Shown one piece after another: positions 7,007 through 14,754 of a DNA stretch of 33,256 bases. The translations under genes and the position numbers were made by a program. This stretch comes from Modestobacter altitudinis (GTDB lineage Bacteria > Actinomycetota > Actinomycetes > Mycobacteriales > Geodermatophilaceae). The DNA lies in NCBI RefSeq assembly GCF_005930475.1, contig NZ_SJEW01000058.1, forward strand, positions 1 through 33,256, in the 5' to 3' direction. The notes beneath the pieces were generated by a model. It was given only the letters and a program-made list of their open reading frames with translations, did not search any database and was not told where the DNA came from. The stretch's first letter is position 1. Each line of letters opens with the position of its first letter.

Positions 7007-7597
7007 GTGTCGCAGCCCGTCCTGCAGGTCATCGTCGGCAGCACCCGCCCCGGCCGCAAGGGCATGGCCGTGGCCCGCTGGGTGCAGCAGCTCGCCGAGG
7101 CGCACGGCGGCTTCGCCGTCGAGCTGGTCGACCTGGCCGAGGTCGCGCTGCCGGTCTTCGACGAGCCCGAGCACCCGCGGCTGCAGCGCTACAGCCACCA
7201 GCACACCAAGGACTGGAGCACGATCGTCGGCCGCGCGGACGCCTTCGTGTTCGTGACCCCGGAGTACAACCACTCGTTCCCGGCGTCGCTGAAGAACGCG
7301 CTGGACTACCTGAACGTCGAGTGGGCCGACAAGGCCGCGGGGCTGGTCTCCTACGGCGGCGTCTCCGCGGGGCTGCGGGCCGCCACCGCGCTGAAGCCGG
7401 TGCTCACCTCGCTGCGGATGGTGCCGGTGGTCGAGGCGGCGACGATCCCGTTCTTCCAGCAGTTCCTCACCGAGGACGGCGGGTTCGCCCCCAACGACCA
7501 GCTGGCCGCCGGCGGCACGGCGATGCTGGACGAGCTGCTGCGGCTCACCACCGCCCTGCGCCCGCTGCGCGAGGTCGCCGAGGACCCCGCCGCCTGA
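7007..7597 (+). CDS. NADPH-dependent FMN reductase family protein
   Basis: A 196-aa flavodoxin-fold reductase. The N-terminal VIVGSTRPGRKG is the FMN phosphate-binding loop, and VFVTPEYNHSFPASLKNALDYL is the family signature around the flavin. LVSYGGVSAGLRAA and the alpha-helical C-terminus complete a normal-length member of the chromate/quinone reductase group. It would reduce quinones or FMN in the cytoplasm, giving oxidative protection. The GTG start at 7007 follows AGGAG (6996-7000) at 6 bases, which decides against longer in-frame starts upstream. It converges on the Nudix gene across a strong hairpin. Confidence 0.92.
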   Translation: MSQPVLQVIVGSTRPGRKGMAVARWVQQLAEAHGGFAVELVDLAEVALPVFDEPEHPRLQRYSHQHTKDWSTIVGRADAFVFVTPEYNHSFPASLKNALDYLNVEWADKAAGLVSYGGVSAGLRAATALKPVLTSLRMVPVVEAATIPFFQQFLTEDGGFAPNDQLAAGGTAMLDELLRLTTALRPLREVAEDPAA

Positions 7598-7604
7598 TGA
7601 AGGA

Positions 7605-7651
7605 CCCCCTGCCCCGCCACTCGCAGGCTCGCGGCGGGGCCCTGCAGGGGG
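7605..7651. terminator. Bidirectional hairpin terminator
   Basis: GCCCCGCC (7611-7618) pairs with GGCGGGGC (7633-7640). The outer CCCCCT (7605-7610) pairs with AGGGGG (7646-7651) past a 5-base bulge. It lies just after the FMN reductase stop and before the convergent Nudix stop. Confidence 0.7.
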
Positions 7652-7672
7652 CCGGGGGCGCCGCGGAGCGAG

Positions 7673-8200
7673 TCACTGCCTCGACAACAACAACAGGCTG
7701 TAGGCGGCCAGCGAGGGGCCGTCGGTGAAGCGGCCGTCGCGCACCATGGCCCGGAACCCGGTCTCCGGGACGAACGCCGTCCGCATGTCCGCCTCGGTGG
7801 CCTCCCGCGCGGTGGGCCCCGGGGTCAGCCCGGTGGCCAGCCAGACGTCGAACTCCTGGGTGGACAACCCCGGCGCCAGGTCCAGGTGCCCGAGGTGCCG
7901 GAACCCGTCGGCGCGCAGGCCGGTCTCCTCGGCGAGCTCGGCGCGGCCCAGCTGCTCGGCCGTCCCGCCCTCGCCGGCTGTCCAGGTCCCCTGCGGGAAC
8001 TCCCACGCCCGGCGGCCCAGCGGGTGCCGGAACTGCTCGACCAGCCAGAACCCGTCGCCCTCGACCGGGATCACCAGGCCGAAGTGCGGCTTCTCGACGA
8101 CCCCGTACACACCGGTCGACCCGTCCTCGCGGACGACGTCGTCCTCCCGCACCCGGATCCACGGGTTCCGGTACACCTCCCGGCTGCTCGTCGTCCGCAT
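7673..8200 (-). CDS. Nudix hydrolase (ADP-ribose pyrophosphatase-like)
   Basis: About 175 aa. It has the order of an ADP-ribose or nucleoside-diphosphate-sugar pyrophosphatase: YRNPWIRVREDDVVREDG, VVEKPHFGLVIPVEGDGFWLVEQFRHP, then AWEFPQGTW and a Nudix box region GGTAEQLGRAELAEETGL. The box is variant: the usual Arg of REL is Ala (AEL) and the first box Glu does not align cleanly, while the metal-binding EE pair is kept. The ATG at 8200 is used; an upstream ATG at 8230 falls almost exactly opposite the divergent start at 8233. The substrate is not determinable. Confidence 0.88.
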   Translation of the reverse strand: MRTTSSREVYRNPWIRVREDDVVREDGSTGVYGVVEKPHFGLVIPVEGDGFWLVEQFRHPLGRRAWEFPQGTWTAGEGGTAEQLGRAELAEETGLRADGFRHLGHLDLAPGLSTQEFDVWLATGLTPGPTAREATEADMRTAFVPETGFRAMVRDGRFTDGPSLAAYSLLLLSRQ

Positions 8201-8232
8201 GCGACCTAGCCTCGCAGAGGGGAGGAGCACCG

Positions 8233-8718
8233 ATGACGGAGCGCAAGCCGCAGGGGATGACGTTCGAGACGTGGGTCGAGCAGCAGATCCGCCGCGCGCA
8301 CGACGACGGCGCCTTCGACGGGTTGTCGCTGGCCGGCAAGCCGCTGCCCCGCCGCGACCGGGAGAAGTCCAGCTACGAGTGGGCGCTGGAGTGGGCTCGG
8401 CGCGAGGAGGGCGACGTCGGGGCGATGCTGCCCACCGGGCTGGCCCTGCGCAAGGAACGGGAGGAGCTGCCCGCGCTCATCGCGCGGCAGACGTCCGAGG
8501 ACGCCGTCCGCGCGCTCGTCGTGGCGCACAACGAGCGGGTCGACCGGTACTACCGGCAGCCCGTGGAGGGCGTCTGGATCCCGGTCGGGATGCCCGACGT
8601 CGAGGAGATGGTCGAGCAGTGGCGGCGCACCCGGCCGGTCGCCGTCGCCGAGCCCGACCCCGCGCCGGTGGCCCCGCCGTCGCGCCGTCGTGGCTGGTGG
8701 CGGCGCCGCGCGGGGTGA
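8233..8718 (+). CDS. DUF1992 protein (DnaJ-C28-like conserved domain)
   Basis: A 161-aa protein whose first 110 residues match DUF1992: FETWVEQQIRRAHDDGAFDGLSLAGKPLPRRDR, the ExxIxxAxxxGxFdxLxGxGKPL signature also seen in DNAJC28. The C-terminus is a Pro/Arg-rich tail, SRRRGWWRRRAG. There is no J domain and no membrane segment. Function is unknown in bacteria. The ATG at 8233 follows GGGGAGGAG at good spacing. It is divergent from the Nudix gene with 32 bases between starts. Confidence 0.88.
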   Translation: MTERKPQGMTFETWVEQQIRRAHDDGAFDGLSLAGKPLPRRDREKSSYEWALEWARREEGDVGAMLPTGLALRKEREELPALIARQTSEDAVRALVVAHNERVDRYYRQPVEGVWIPVGMPDVEEMVEQWRRTRPVAVAEPDPAPVAPPSRRRGWWRRRAG

Positions 8719-8721
8719 GGC

Positions 8722-8865
8722 TCAGTCCTCCTCGTCGTCCTCGCTCTGCGCCTCCTCGGCGTGGTGGGCGGCGAGTTCGCGGGTGGCCATGCCGCCCGTC
8801 CCGCCCTCGTCGTGCTGCCCGGGGTGCAGGTTCGGTTCCTCGGCCTGGTGCGCTGGCTCGGTCAC
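8722..8865 (-). CDS. Small acidic hypothetical protein
   Basis: A 47-aa hydrophilic frame from GTG 8865: it reads TEPAHQAEEPNLHPGQHDEG, then TGGMATRELAAHHAEEAQ, and ends SEDDEED. It is acidic at the C-terminus, with no Cys, no membrane segment and no recognised domain. An in-frame ATG at 8928 would add 21 residues overlapping the hairpin and is less likely. Support is moderate: the compact convergent packing against DUF1992 (3-base gap) and biased composition suggest a real gene, but codon bias alone could produce this in GC-rich DNA. Confidence 0.5.
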   Translation of the reverse strand: MTEPAHQAEEPNLHPGQHDEGGTGGMATRELAAHHAEEAQSEDDEED

Positions 8866-8909
8866 GTCCGCCGACCCTGCCCGGGCTCCCGCCGGCCTGC
8901 CACCTGGGC

Positions 8910-8949
8910 GAGTCGAGCTCTGCCCCACATGGGGGGCAGAGCTCGACTC
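8910..8949. terminator. Perfect 17-bp hairpin terminator after the hydantoinase operon
   Basis: GAGTCGAGCTCTGCCCC (8910-8926) is perfectly complementary to 8933-8949 with a 6-base loop. It lies 12 bases downstream of the hydantoinase B stop on the minus strand and upstream of the small acidic ORF. There is no T-tract, as expected for this clade. Confidence 0.8.
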
Positions 8950-8961
8950 ACCGGGACCCCC

Positions 8962-10884
8962 TCACAGGAGGTCGAACTCGTTGTGGGTCGCGCCGCCGGC
9001 GAGCAGCGCATAGCCGGGGCCGCGGTCGAAGAACGGCTCCACCGCCGGGCGGTCGGCGCGCACCGACGCCCGCAGCGCCTCGGTCGCCTCGGCGTCCACG
9101 GTGCCGTCCTCGGCCACGACCACGCCGTAGTCGTCTCGGGCGCCGGCCACCGACACCTTGCGCCACGCGATGTCCCGCAGGACCTCGTCGACCGGGCGGT
9201 CCAGCGGGTCGCCCCAGCCACCGCCGCCGGTGGTCCGCACCCGGACGACGGTGCCCGCGCGCAGCGGCTCGGCGTCGGCCAGCGCGTCGACCTCCTGCTC
9301 GTCCGGCCCGCCGGGGTCGACGGTGATCGAGAACGGTCGACCGGCCTTGCCGCCGTTGACGCCCCAGCAGGACAGGATCGAGCGGTCCGCGATGGACATG
9401 AAGTGCGCGTCGCGGAGCACCCGGATGTCCTTCTCGTAGCCGCAGCCGCCGCGGTACCGGCCGGGGCCGCCGGAGTCCATCGCCAGGCCCAGCCGCTCGA
9501 TCCGCAGCGGGAAGCGGGACTCGGTGAACTCAGTGGGCAGGTTCCGCGAGTCCGGGACGACGTGGATGGTGTCCTCGCCGTCGGCGTAGTACCGGCCGCC
9601 GGACCCGCCGCCGAGCACCTCGCGCATGAGGTAAGGCTCGCCGTTGGCGTCGGTGCCGTAGACGCCGGTGTACCGGATCGTCTCCTGGTCGGCGGGCATC
9701 CGGCCGCCGGTCGCCTTGGCCAGCACCCCGGCCAGCACGCCGAGCAGCCGCAGGATGACGAACGTCCGGGCGTTGGTGGGTGCGGGGAAGATCGGGGTGA
9801 GCAGCGTGCCCTTCTCCGGGAAGCGCATCTCGATCAGCGGGACGACGCCCTCGTTCACGTCGAGCTGGGCCATCCGCTCCGGGGTTGCGGCCAGGTTCCG
9901 CAGGACCGGCGCCAGCCACTTCTTCAGGAAGTTGCCGTCGGCGTAGTCACCGCAGTGGTTGATCGGGCCCTTCGCCTGCGGACCGGTGCCGGTGAAGTCG
10001 ATGACCAGCGGCACCTCGGCCGTCGAGTCCATGGTCAGCGTGATCCGCTGCCGGTGCAGCTGCGGCTCCTCCACGCCGTCGTGCTCGGCGTAGTCCTCCC
10101 ACACGTAGGAGCCGTCCGGGATCTGGGAGAGGATCTCCCGCCGGTACACCTCGGTGGAGCTGCTCAGGATCGACTCGAAGCAGGCCTCCACCGCCGCGAC
10201 GCCGTACCGGTCGAACAGCTCGCCGAGCCGGCGCGCGCCGGCCAGGCAGGCCGAGCACTCGGCGTCCAGGTCCGCGGCCAGCGAGTCGGGCATCCGCGAG
10301 TTGCGGGTCATGATCGTCAGCGCGGCCTCGTTGCGGACCCCGCGGTCCCACAGCTTGATCGGGGGGACCATCAGGCCCTCCTCGAACACGCTGGTGGCGG
10401 CCGAGGGCATCGAGCCGGGCACCGCGCCGCCGATGTCGTCGTGGTGGCCGAACGCCTGGACGAAGGCGACCACCTCGCCGGAGGCGAACACCGGCACCGT
10501 CACGCACAGGTCGGGCAGGTGGCCGATGCCTCCCTCGGAGAGGTAGACGTCGTTGTGGAAGAAGACGTCGCCGGGGTTCATCGTGTCGATCGGGTGGTCG
10601 CGGACGACCGGGTGCACCAGCGCCGAGTACGAGCGGCCGGTGAGCTTGCGCAGCTGCCGGTCGTGGATGCCGGCCCGGAAGTCGTGGGCATCGCGGATCA
10701 TCGGCGACCGCGACGTGCGCCCGATCGACGTCTCGACCTCCTTCTCGATCGCCGCCAACGTGCCGGCGACGATCTCGACCAGCACCGGGTCGGCCCCCGA
10801 GGGGCCAAAATGGCCATCTTGGCCCCGCTGTGCTGACCGCACCGGTGCGTCCGTCGAGCCAAGATGGCCATCTTGGCTGGTCAT
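8962..10884 (-). CDS. Hydantoinase B/oxoprolinase family subunit
   Basis: About 640 aa, HyuB-type subunit of an ATP-dependent hydantoinase, oxoprolinase or carboxylase. Conserved text includes IGRTSRSPMIRDAHDFRAGI, NPGDVFFHNDVYLSEGGIGH and QAFGHHDDIGGAVPGSM, with a His/Asp-rich metal site, and a C-terminal TTGGGGWGDPLDRPVDEVLRD. Its ATG overlaps the HyuA stop (ATGA), so the subunits are coupled. The first 30 or so residues (MTSQDGHLG, then RGQDGHFGPSG) are unlike the family, which normally starts near DPVLVEI; they are encoded by a palindromic repeat (10801-10878). The substrate (hydantoin, 5-oxoproline, N-methylhydantoin, acetone-type) cannot be fixed from sequence. Confidence 0.93.
   Translation of the reverse strand: MTSQDGHLGSTDAPVRSAQRGQDGHFGPSGADPVLVEIVAGTLAAIEKEVETSIGRTSRSPMIRDAHDFRAGIHDRQLRKLTGRSYSALVHPVVRDHPIDTMNPGDVFFHNDVYLSEGGIGHLPDLCVTVPVFASGEVVAFVQAFGHHDDIGGAVPGSMPSAATSVFEEGLMVPPIKLWDRGVRNEAALTIMTRNSRMPDSLAADLDAECSACLAGARRLGELFDRYGVAAVEACFESILSSSTEVYRREILSQIPDGSYVWEDYAEHDGVEEPQLHRQRITLTMDSTAEVPLVIDFTGTGPQAKGPINHCGDYADGNFLKKWLAPVLRNLAATPERMAQLDVNEGVVPLIEMRFPEKGTLLTPIFPAPTNARTFVILRLLGVLAGVLAKATGGRMPADQETIRYTGVYGTDANGEPYLMREVLGGGSGGRYYADGEDTIHVVPDSRNLPTEFTESRFPLRIERLGLAMDSGGPGRYRGGCGYEKDIRVLRDAHFMSIADRSILSCWGVNGGKAGRPFSITVDPGGPDEQEVDALADAEPLRAGTVVRVRTTGGGGWGDPLDRPVDEVLRDIAWRKVSVAGARDDYGVVVAEDGTVDAEATEALRASVRADRPAVEPFFDRGPGYALLAGGATHNEFDLL
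10801..10878. repeat. Paired palindromic (REP-like) element inside the hydantoinase B 5' end
   Basis: Two palindromes share the core CCAARATGGCCATCTTGG. The first, 10801-10826, has one mismatched pair. The second, 10857-10878, is a perfect 22-bp palindrome. They are separated by 30 bases. The core encodes QDGHFG and QDGHLG in the coding frame. The whole unit sits in frame between the start codon and the first conserved hyuB residues, consistent with insertion of a small mobile palindromic element tolerated at the N-terminus (inference). Confidence 0.75.
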
Positions 10885-12953
10885 CGTGCGTCCTCCCGAG
10901 TGAGCAGCAGGTTGCCGAACCGGTCGACGGTGGCGACGAAACCGGGGTGCACGGGCACGGTCGAGCCGAACTCCTCGACGATCGCCGGCCCGACGACGAC
11001 GTCGCCAGGCCCCAGGTCGGGCCGCCAGTGCAGCGGCGCCTCCACCCAGTCGTCGAAGAACACCTGCCGGGTGCCGGTGACGGACCGGTCCACCCCACCC
11101 TCCCGGCCCTTGAGCTCGACGATGTCCGGACGGCGGATCGGCCCGATGCCGCTGACCCGCAGGTTCACCCACTCCACCGGCTGGCGTGGGTCGGCCGCGA
11201 AGTCGTAGCCGTAGAGCTGGGAGTGCGCGGCGTGGAACGCGGTGGCGACGGCGTCCAGCGCGGCGGCGTCGAGCGGGCCGTCGGTGACCGGGACCCGCAC
11301 CTCGAACGCCTGGCCCACGTAGCGCAGGTCGGCGGTGCGCTGCATCCGCTGCTGGTCGCGGGCGAAGCCCTCCTCGTCCAGCGCCGCGGCGGCCTGGGTC
11401 TCCAGCGCGGCGAACGCGTCGGCCACGGCGGCGGGGGAGAGGTCCGCGTGCCGGGAGACCATGGTCTGCACGTAGTCGTTGCGGACGTCGACGGTGAGCA
11501 GCCCGAACGCGCTGACGTTGCCCGGGTTCGGCGGCACCAGCGTGCGAGGGAGGCCGAGGACGTCCATCAGCCGGCAGGCGAGCAGCGACCCGGAGCCGCC
11601 GAAGGTGGTGAGCGTGAAGTCGCGGACGTCCAGGCCGCGGGCGACGGTGACCTGGCGCAGCGCGTTGGCCTGGTTCCAGGCGGAGATCTCCAGGATGCCG
11701 GTGGCCAGCTGCTCCACCCCCATGCCGAGCTCGCCGCCGAGCCGCTCGAGCCCGGCCCGGGCCGCGTCGACCGACAGCGGGATCTCCCCGCCCAGCAGGT
11801 GCGGGGGGATCCGGCCGAGGACGACGTGCGCGTCGGTGACGGTCGGCTCCGTGCCACCGTTGTCGTAGCAGATCGGGCCCGGGTCGGCGCCGGCCGACTT
11901 CGGCCCGACCTTGAGCGTGCCCTCCGGGGAGAGCCAGGCGATCGAGCCGCCGCCCGCACCGACGGTGACCACGTCGATCATCGGGATCTTGGACGGGTAG
12001 TCGCCGACCGAGCCCTCGGTGGTCAGCGTCGGCTCGCCGTCGATCACCACGGTGACGTCGGTCGAGGTCCCGCCGCCGTCGCAGGTGAGCACCCGGTCGA
12101 AGCCGGCGGTGCCGGCGATCAGCGCCGCACCCAGGGCGCCGGCGGCCGGGCCGGAGAGCATCGTGGTGATCGGCTGGTGCACCACCTCGGCCGCGCTGAG
12201 CACGCCGCCGTTGCTCTTCATCACGTAGAACGGGACGTCGGGAGCGATCTCGTCGAGCCGCCGGCGGATGTTGGTGACGTAGGCGCCGACCCTGGGCTTG
12301 ACCGCCGCGTCGACCAGCGTGGTCACCGAGCGCTCGTACTCGCGGTACTCGCGGAGCACCTGGGAGCTGATCGACACGACCGCGCCGGGGTGCTCGGCGC
12401 GCAGCACGTCGAGCATCGCCCGCTCGTGCGCGTCGTTCGCGTAGGCGTGCAGGAAGCAGACCCCGACGGTGGTGATGCCGGCGTCGGCGAAGAACCGTGC
12501 GGCGGCGACGGCGTCCTCGGCGGAGAACGGGCGGACCTCGGCGCCGGAGACGTCCAGCCGGCCGCGGACGGTGCGCACCAGGTCGGCCGGCACGATCCGG
12601 GGCGGCTTGACCCAGAAGTAGCTGTTCCCGTACCCGTCGGGCACCGACTGGCGGGCGATCTCCAGCACCGACTCGTAGCCCTCGGTGGTGATGAACCCGA
12701 TCCGGTCCAGCTTGCCCTCGAGCAGCTGGTTGGTGGCGACCGTCGTCCCGTGGCTCACCGCGGTGACGGCGCTGCCGTCCAGGCCCAGCTGGCCCAGCAC
12801 CTTCTGGACGCCGGTGAGGAAGCCGTCGGCGGGGTCGGCCGGGGTGGACGGCGTCTTCGTCGTGGCCACCTCGCCGGTCTCCTCGTCGACGGCGACGACG
12901 TCGGTGAACGTGCCCCCGGTGTCGATCCCGATGCGGACGCGGCGAGCGCTCAT
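10881..12953 (-). CDS. Hydantoinase A/oxoprolinase family subunit
   Basis: A 690-aa HyuA-type ATPase subunit. The N-terminal hydantoinase A domain has RIGIDTGGTFTDVVAV (phosphate loop of the acetate kinase/Hsp70 fold) and VSHGTTVATNQLLEGK. The central domain has MLSGPAAGALGAA and LTCDGGGTSTDVTVV. The C-terminal region resembles the family's PFFDxW end region (QVFFDDWVEAPLHWRP). It couples ATP hydrolysis to ring opening or carboxylation with HyuB. It is first in a two-gene operon with a 4-base overlap. The 158-bp upstream gap is shared with a divergent VOC gene; a weak AAGG lies 9 bases before the ATG and no confident promoter was found. Confidence 0.94.
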   Translation of the reverse strand: MSARRVRIGIDTGGTFTDVVAVDEETGEVATTKTPSTPADPADGFLTGVQKVLGQLGLDGSAVTAVSHGTTVATNQLLEGKLDRIGFITTEGYESVLEIARQSVPDGYGNSYFWVKPPRIVPADLVRTVRGRLDVSGAEVRPFSAEDAVAAARFFADAGITTVGVCFLHAYANDAHERAMLDVLRAEHPGAVVSISSQVLREYREYERSVTTLVDAAVKPRVGAYVTNIRRRLDEIAPDVPFYVMKSNGGVLSAAEVVHQPITTMLSGPAAGALGAALIAGTAGFDRVLTCDGGGTSTDVTVVIDGEPTLTTEGSVGDYPSKIPMIDVVTVGAGGGSIAWLSPEGTLKVGPKSAGADPGPICYDNGGTEPTVTDAHVVLGRIPPHLLGGEIPLSVDAARAGLERLGGELGMGVEQLATGILEISAWNQANALRQVTVARGLDVRDFTLTTFGGSGSLLACRLMDVLGLPRTLVPPNPGNVSAFGLLTVDVRNDYVQTMVSRHADLSPAAVADAFAALETQAAAALDEEGFARDQQRMQRTADLRYVGQAFEVRVPVTDGPLDAAALDAVATAFHAAHSQLYGYDFAADPRQPVEWVNLRVSGIGPIRRPDIVELKGREGGVDRSVTGTRQVFFDDWVEAPLHWRPDLGPGDVVVGPAIVEEFGSTVPVHPGFVATVDRFGNLLLTREDAR

Positions 12954-13111
12954 GAACAGAAACCTTAGCGTTGAGATACCTGTACCGGAAGGCTGTGCCG
13001 GTGGACTCCGTGTCGCCGGGCCGGCCCGGGTGCTGGCCGACCGAGGAGCCTCGTCCCGTCGGTGCGGAGCCCTACGTTGGCCGTACCCGTCGATCCTCCC
13101 GAGGAGGCCTC

Positions 13112-13486
13112 GTGCCCGACCGTCCGACGATGAGCCTGACCAGCACCGTGCTCGGCACGCCCGACCCGCGGGGTCTCGCCCGGTTCTACGCCGAGCTGCT
13201 CGGCTGGCCGATCGAGACCGACGAGCCGGAGTGGGTGACGCTGCGTCCGGGCGGGCCCGGCCTGTCCTTCCAGCTGGAGCGCGACCACGTGCCGCCGAGC
13301 TGGCCGCAGGGGCCTGGCGACCAGCAGATGCAGCTGCACCTGGACGTGCGGGTCGAGGACCTGGTCGCGGCGACCGCGTTCGCGCAGTCGCTGGGCGCGC
13401 AGGTCGCCGAGTTCCAGCCTCAGGACGACGTCCGGGTGCTGCTCGACCCGGCCGGCCACCCGTTCTGCCTCTACGTGGCCGGCTGA
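13112..13486 (+). CDS. VOC family (glyoxalase-like) protein
   Basis: About 124 aa, one glyoxalase/bleomycin-resistance domain: TVLGTPDPRGLARFYAELLGWPI at the N-terminus, QLHLDVRVEDLVAATAFAQSLGA opening the second beta-alpha-beta unit, and DPAGHPFCLY closing it. This is the common actinobacterial VOC type of unknown substrate. GTG 13112 follows GAGGAGG (13101-13107) at 4 bases; an in-frame ATG six codons later is the alternative. Its stop lies one base from the convergent stop of the next gene. Confidence 0.87.
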   Translation: MPDRPTMSLTSTVLGTPDPRGLARFYAELLGWPIETDEPEWVTLRPGGPGLSFQLERDHVPPSWPQGPGDQQMQLHLDVRVEDLVAATAFAQSLGAQVAEFQPQDDVRVLLDPAGHPFCLYVAG

Positions 13487-13487
13487 G

Positions 13488-13883
13488 TCACTCGTCCGGC
13501 GGGCCGGCCAGCTTCCTGGCGCGGGCCACGGACAGGTCGTCCAGGCCGTGCAGGTCACTGGCCCGGTGCTGGGCGGCCTGGTCCTCGATCCACCGGGTGT
13601 GCGCCTCCCAGGCGGCCTGCTTGCTCATGTCCAGCGCGCGCCCGATCGCCGCCCAGGACGCCCCGGCCTCCCGGGCGCTGCGGACCGCGAGCTGCTGTCC
13701 GTAGCCGGCCTTGCTGGTGATGACCTGCGCCAGCGCCAGCATCTCCAGCACCTCGGCCTGGGACAGCCGGCCGGCGTCGTCGGCGTCCGGATCGGCCAGC
13801 GAGTCGCGCGCGCGGAGGTCGTCGTAGCGGGCCACCGCGGTGCGCAACGTGTGCTGGGCCTCGAGCTCCTGCGGGCTGGTCAT
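13488..13883 (-). CDS. HTH-like hypothetical protein
   Basis: About 131 aa. The segment AREAGASWAAIGRALDMSKQAAWE looks like a helix-turn-helix of the sigma-70 region 4 type (G-x-SWAxIGxALxxSxQAxW), preceded by a long helical region, RLSQAEVLEMLALAQVITSK. No other domain is recognised. It may be a small DNA-binding protein; this rests on motif only. The start is taken as ATG 13883. A TTG at 13919 is open in frame but falls in a perfect palindrome and would be unusual. Confidence 0.7.
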   Translation of the reverse strand: MTSPQELEAQHTLRTAVARYDDLRARDSLADPDADDAGRLSQAEVLEMLALAQVITSKAGYGQQLAVRSAREAGASWAAIGRALDMSKQAAWEAHTRWIEDQAAQHRASDLHGLDDLSVARARKLAGPPDE

Positions 13884-13908
13884 GGCGGGAGCGTGCGCGT
13901 CAGGCTGG

Positions 13909-13920
13909 CTTGACGTCAAG
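13909..13920. promoter_or_regulatory. Perfect 12-bp palindrome, candidate operator
   Basis: CTTGACGTCAAG lies in the 92-bp region between the divergent HTH-like gene and the HxlR gene, 19 bases upstream of the proposed -35 box of the HxlR gene. It could bind the HxlR protein or the HTH-like protein. Confidence 0.4.
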
Positions 13921-13939
13921 GGTCCTGTGCGCGTCCGCG

Positions 13940-13968
13940 TTGACCAATCTGGGTTCAGGGTTCAGACT
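13940..13968 (+). promoter_or_regulatory. Predicted promoter for leaderless HxlR transcript
   Basis: TTGACC (13940-13945), a 17-base spacer and CAGACT (13963-13968) form a plausible -35/-10 pair. The GTG start at 13976 is 7 bases after the -10, where transcription should begin, and there is no Shine-Dalgarno, so a leaderless mRNA is likely. The spacer holds two GGGTTCA direct repeats. Confidence 0.5.
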
Positions 13969-13975
13969 CAGCACC

Positions 13976-14401
13976 GTGGACAACGGTGTGGCGCAGGTGC
14001 TCGCCCTGGTGGGGGAGCGCTGGGCGTTGCTCGTCGTCCGGGAGGTGTCCCTCGGCCTGCGGCGGTTCAACGAGCTCGAGGCCGCCACCGGCGCGCCGCG
14101 CGCGGTGCTGTCGGACCGGCTGCGCCGGCTGACCGACGCCGGGGTCCTCCGCACCCGCCCCTACGTCGTCCCGGGCAGCCGGGCACGCCACGAGTACGTG
14201 CTCACCGACGCCGGCTACGACCTGCTGCCGCTGCTGGCTGCGGCGTCGGACTGGGGTGAGCGGCACCTCGGTGCGGGCTCGCCGCAGGACGTCGTCTACC
14301 GGCACGGCGGCTGCGGCGGCCGGGTGACCGCCCGGCTGGTGTGCGAGTGCGGCGAGGAGGCCGGTCCGCAGGACCGGCTCGTCGCCCAGGTCAACCGATG
14401 A
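13976..14401 (+). CDS. HxlR family transcriptional regulator
   Basis: About 141 aa. The winged-helix HxlR signature is clear: VLALVGERWALLVVREVSLGLRRFNEL, then RAVLSDRLRRLTDAGVLRTRPY and RHEYVLTDAGYDLLPLL. The C-terminus HGGCGG, then LVCECGE resembles the small Cys-containing (zinc-ribbon-like) tail seen in many family members. GTG 13976 gives the normal family N-terminus. It is followed at 20 bp by a thioredoxin gene on the same strand, so redox-linked regulation is a reasonable inference. Confidence 0.9.
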   Translation: MDNGVAQVLALVGERWALLVVREVSLGLRRFNELEAATGAPRAVLSDRLRRLTDAGVLRTRPYVVPGSRARHEYVLTDAGYDLLPLLAAASDWGERHLGAGSPQDVVYRHGGCGGRVTARLVCECGEEAGPQDRLVAQVNR

Positions 14402-14421
14402 GAACCGACCGAGGAGCTGCC

Positions 14422-14754
14422 ATGTCCCTGACCGCCACCACCGACCGGACCTTCGCCGACGACGTCCTGAGGAGCTCGACGCCGGTCCTCGTCGAGTTCA
14501 CCGCCGACTGGTGCCCGCCCTGCCGGATGATCGCGCCGGTCCTCGAGCGGATCGCCCGGGAGCAGGCCGGGCGGCTCCGGGTCGTGTCGCTCGACGTCGA
14601 CACCAACCCGGAGACCACCCGGGCCCACGGCGTGCTCGGCATGCCGACCATGTCGCTGTTCGTCGACGGGCAGGTCGTCGCCCAGGTGACCGGCGCCCGT
14701 CCGCAGGCGCAGCTCATGAAGGAGTTCGAGCCGCACCTCGCCGCGCGGGTCTAG
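14422..14754 (+). CDS. Thioredoxin
   Basis: A 110-aa thioredoxin with active site WCPPC in VLVEFTADWCPPCRMIAPVLE and the cis-Pro loop GMPTMSLF. The active site is WCPPC, where classical TrxA has WCGPC; CPPC occurs in many actinobacterial thioredoxins. It is cytosolic with no signal peptide. The ATG at 14422 follows GAGGAG. It is probably in one transcript with the HxlR regulator. Its TAG stop lies within CTAG (14751-14754), whose other strand supplies the TAG stop of the convergent hydrolase gene. Confidence 0.93.
   Translation: MSLTATTDRTFADDVLRSSTPVLVEFTADWCPPCRMIAPVLERIAREQAGRLRVVSLDVDTNPETTRAHGVLGMPTMSLFVDGQVVAQVTGARPQAQLMKEFEPHLAARV

Noticed and set aside
8866-8928. ATG start of the small acidic protein at 8928
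   Set aside because: It would place coding sequence through the terminator hairpin, and the added residues are Arg/Gly-rich background.
8761-12968. Two very long open frames on the plus strand opposite hyuA and hyuB
   Set aside because: They are antisense to clearly conserved hydantoinase subunits and have low-complexity Arg/Gly/Val-rich translations with no domain; they reflect GC-rich codon bias.
13884-13919. TTG start adding 12 residues to the HTH-like protein
   Set aside because: TTG is rare, has no ribosome site and falls within the palindrome; ATG 13883 is simpler.
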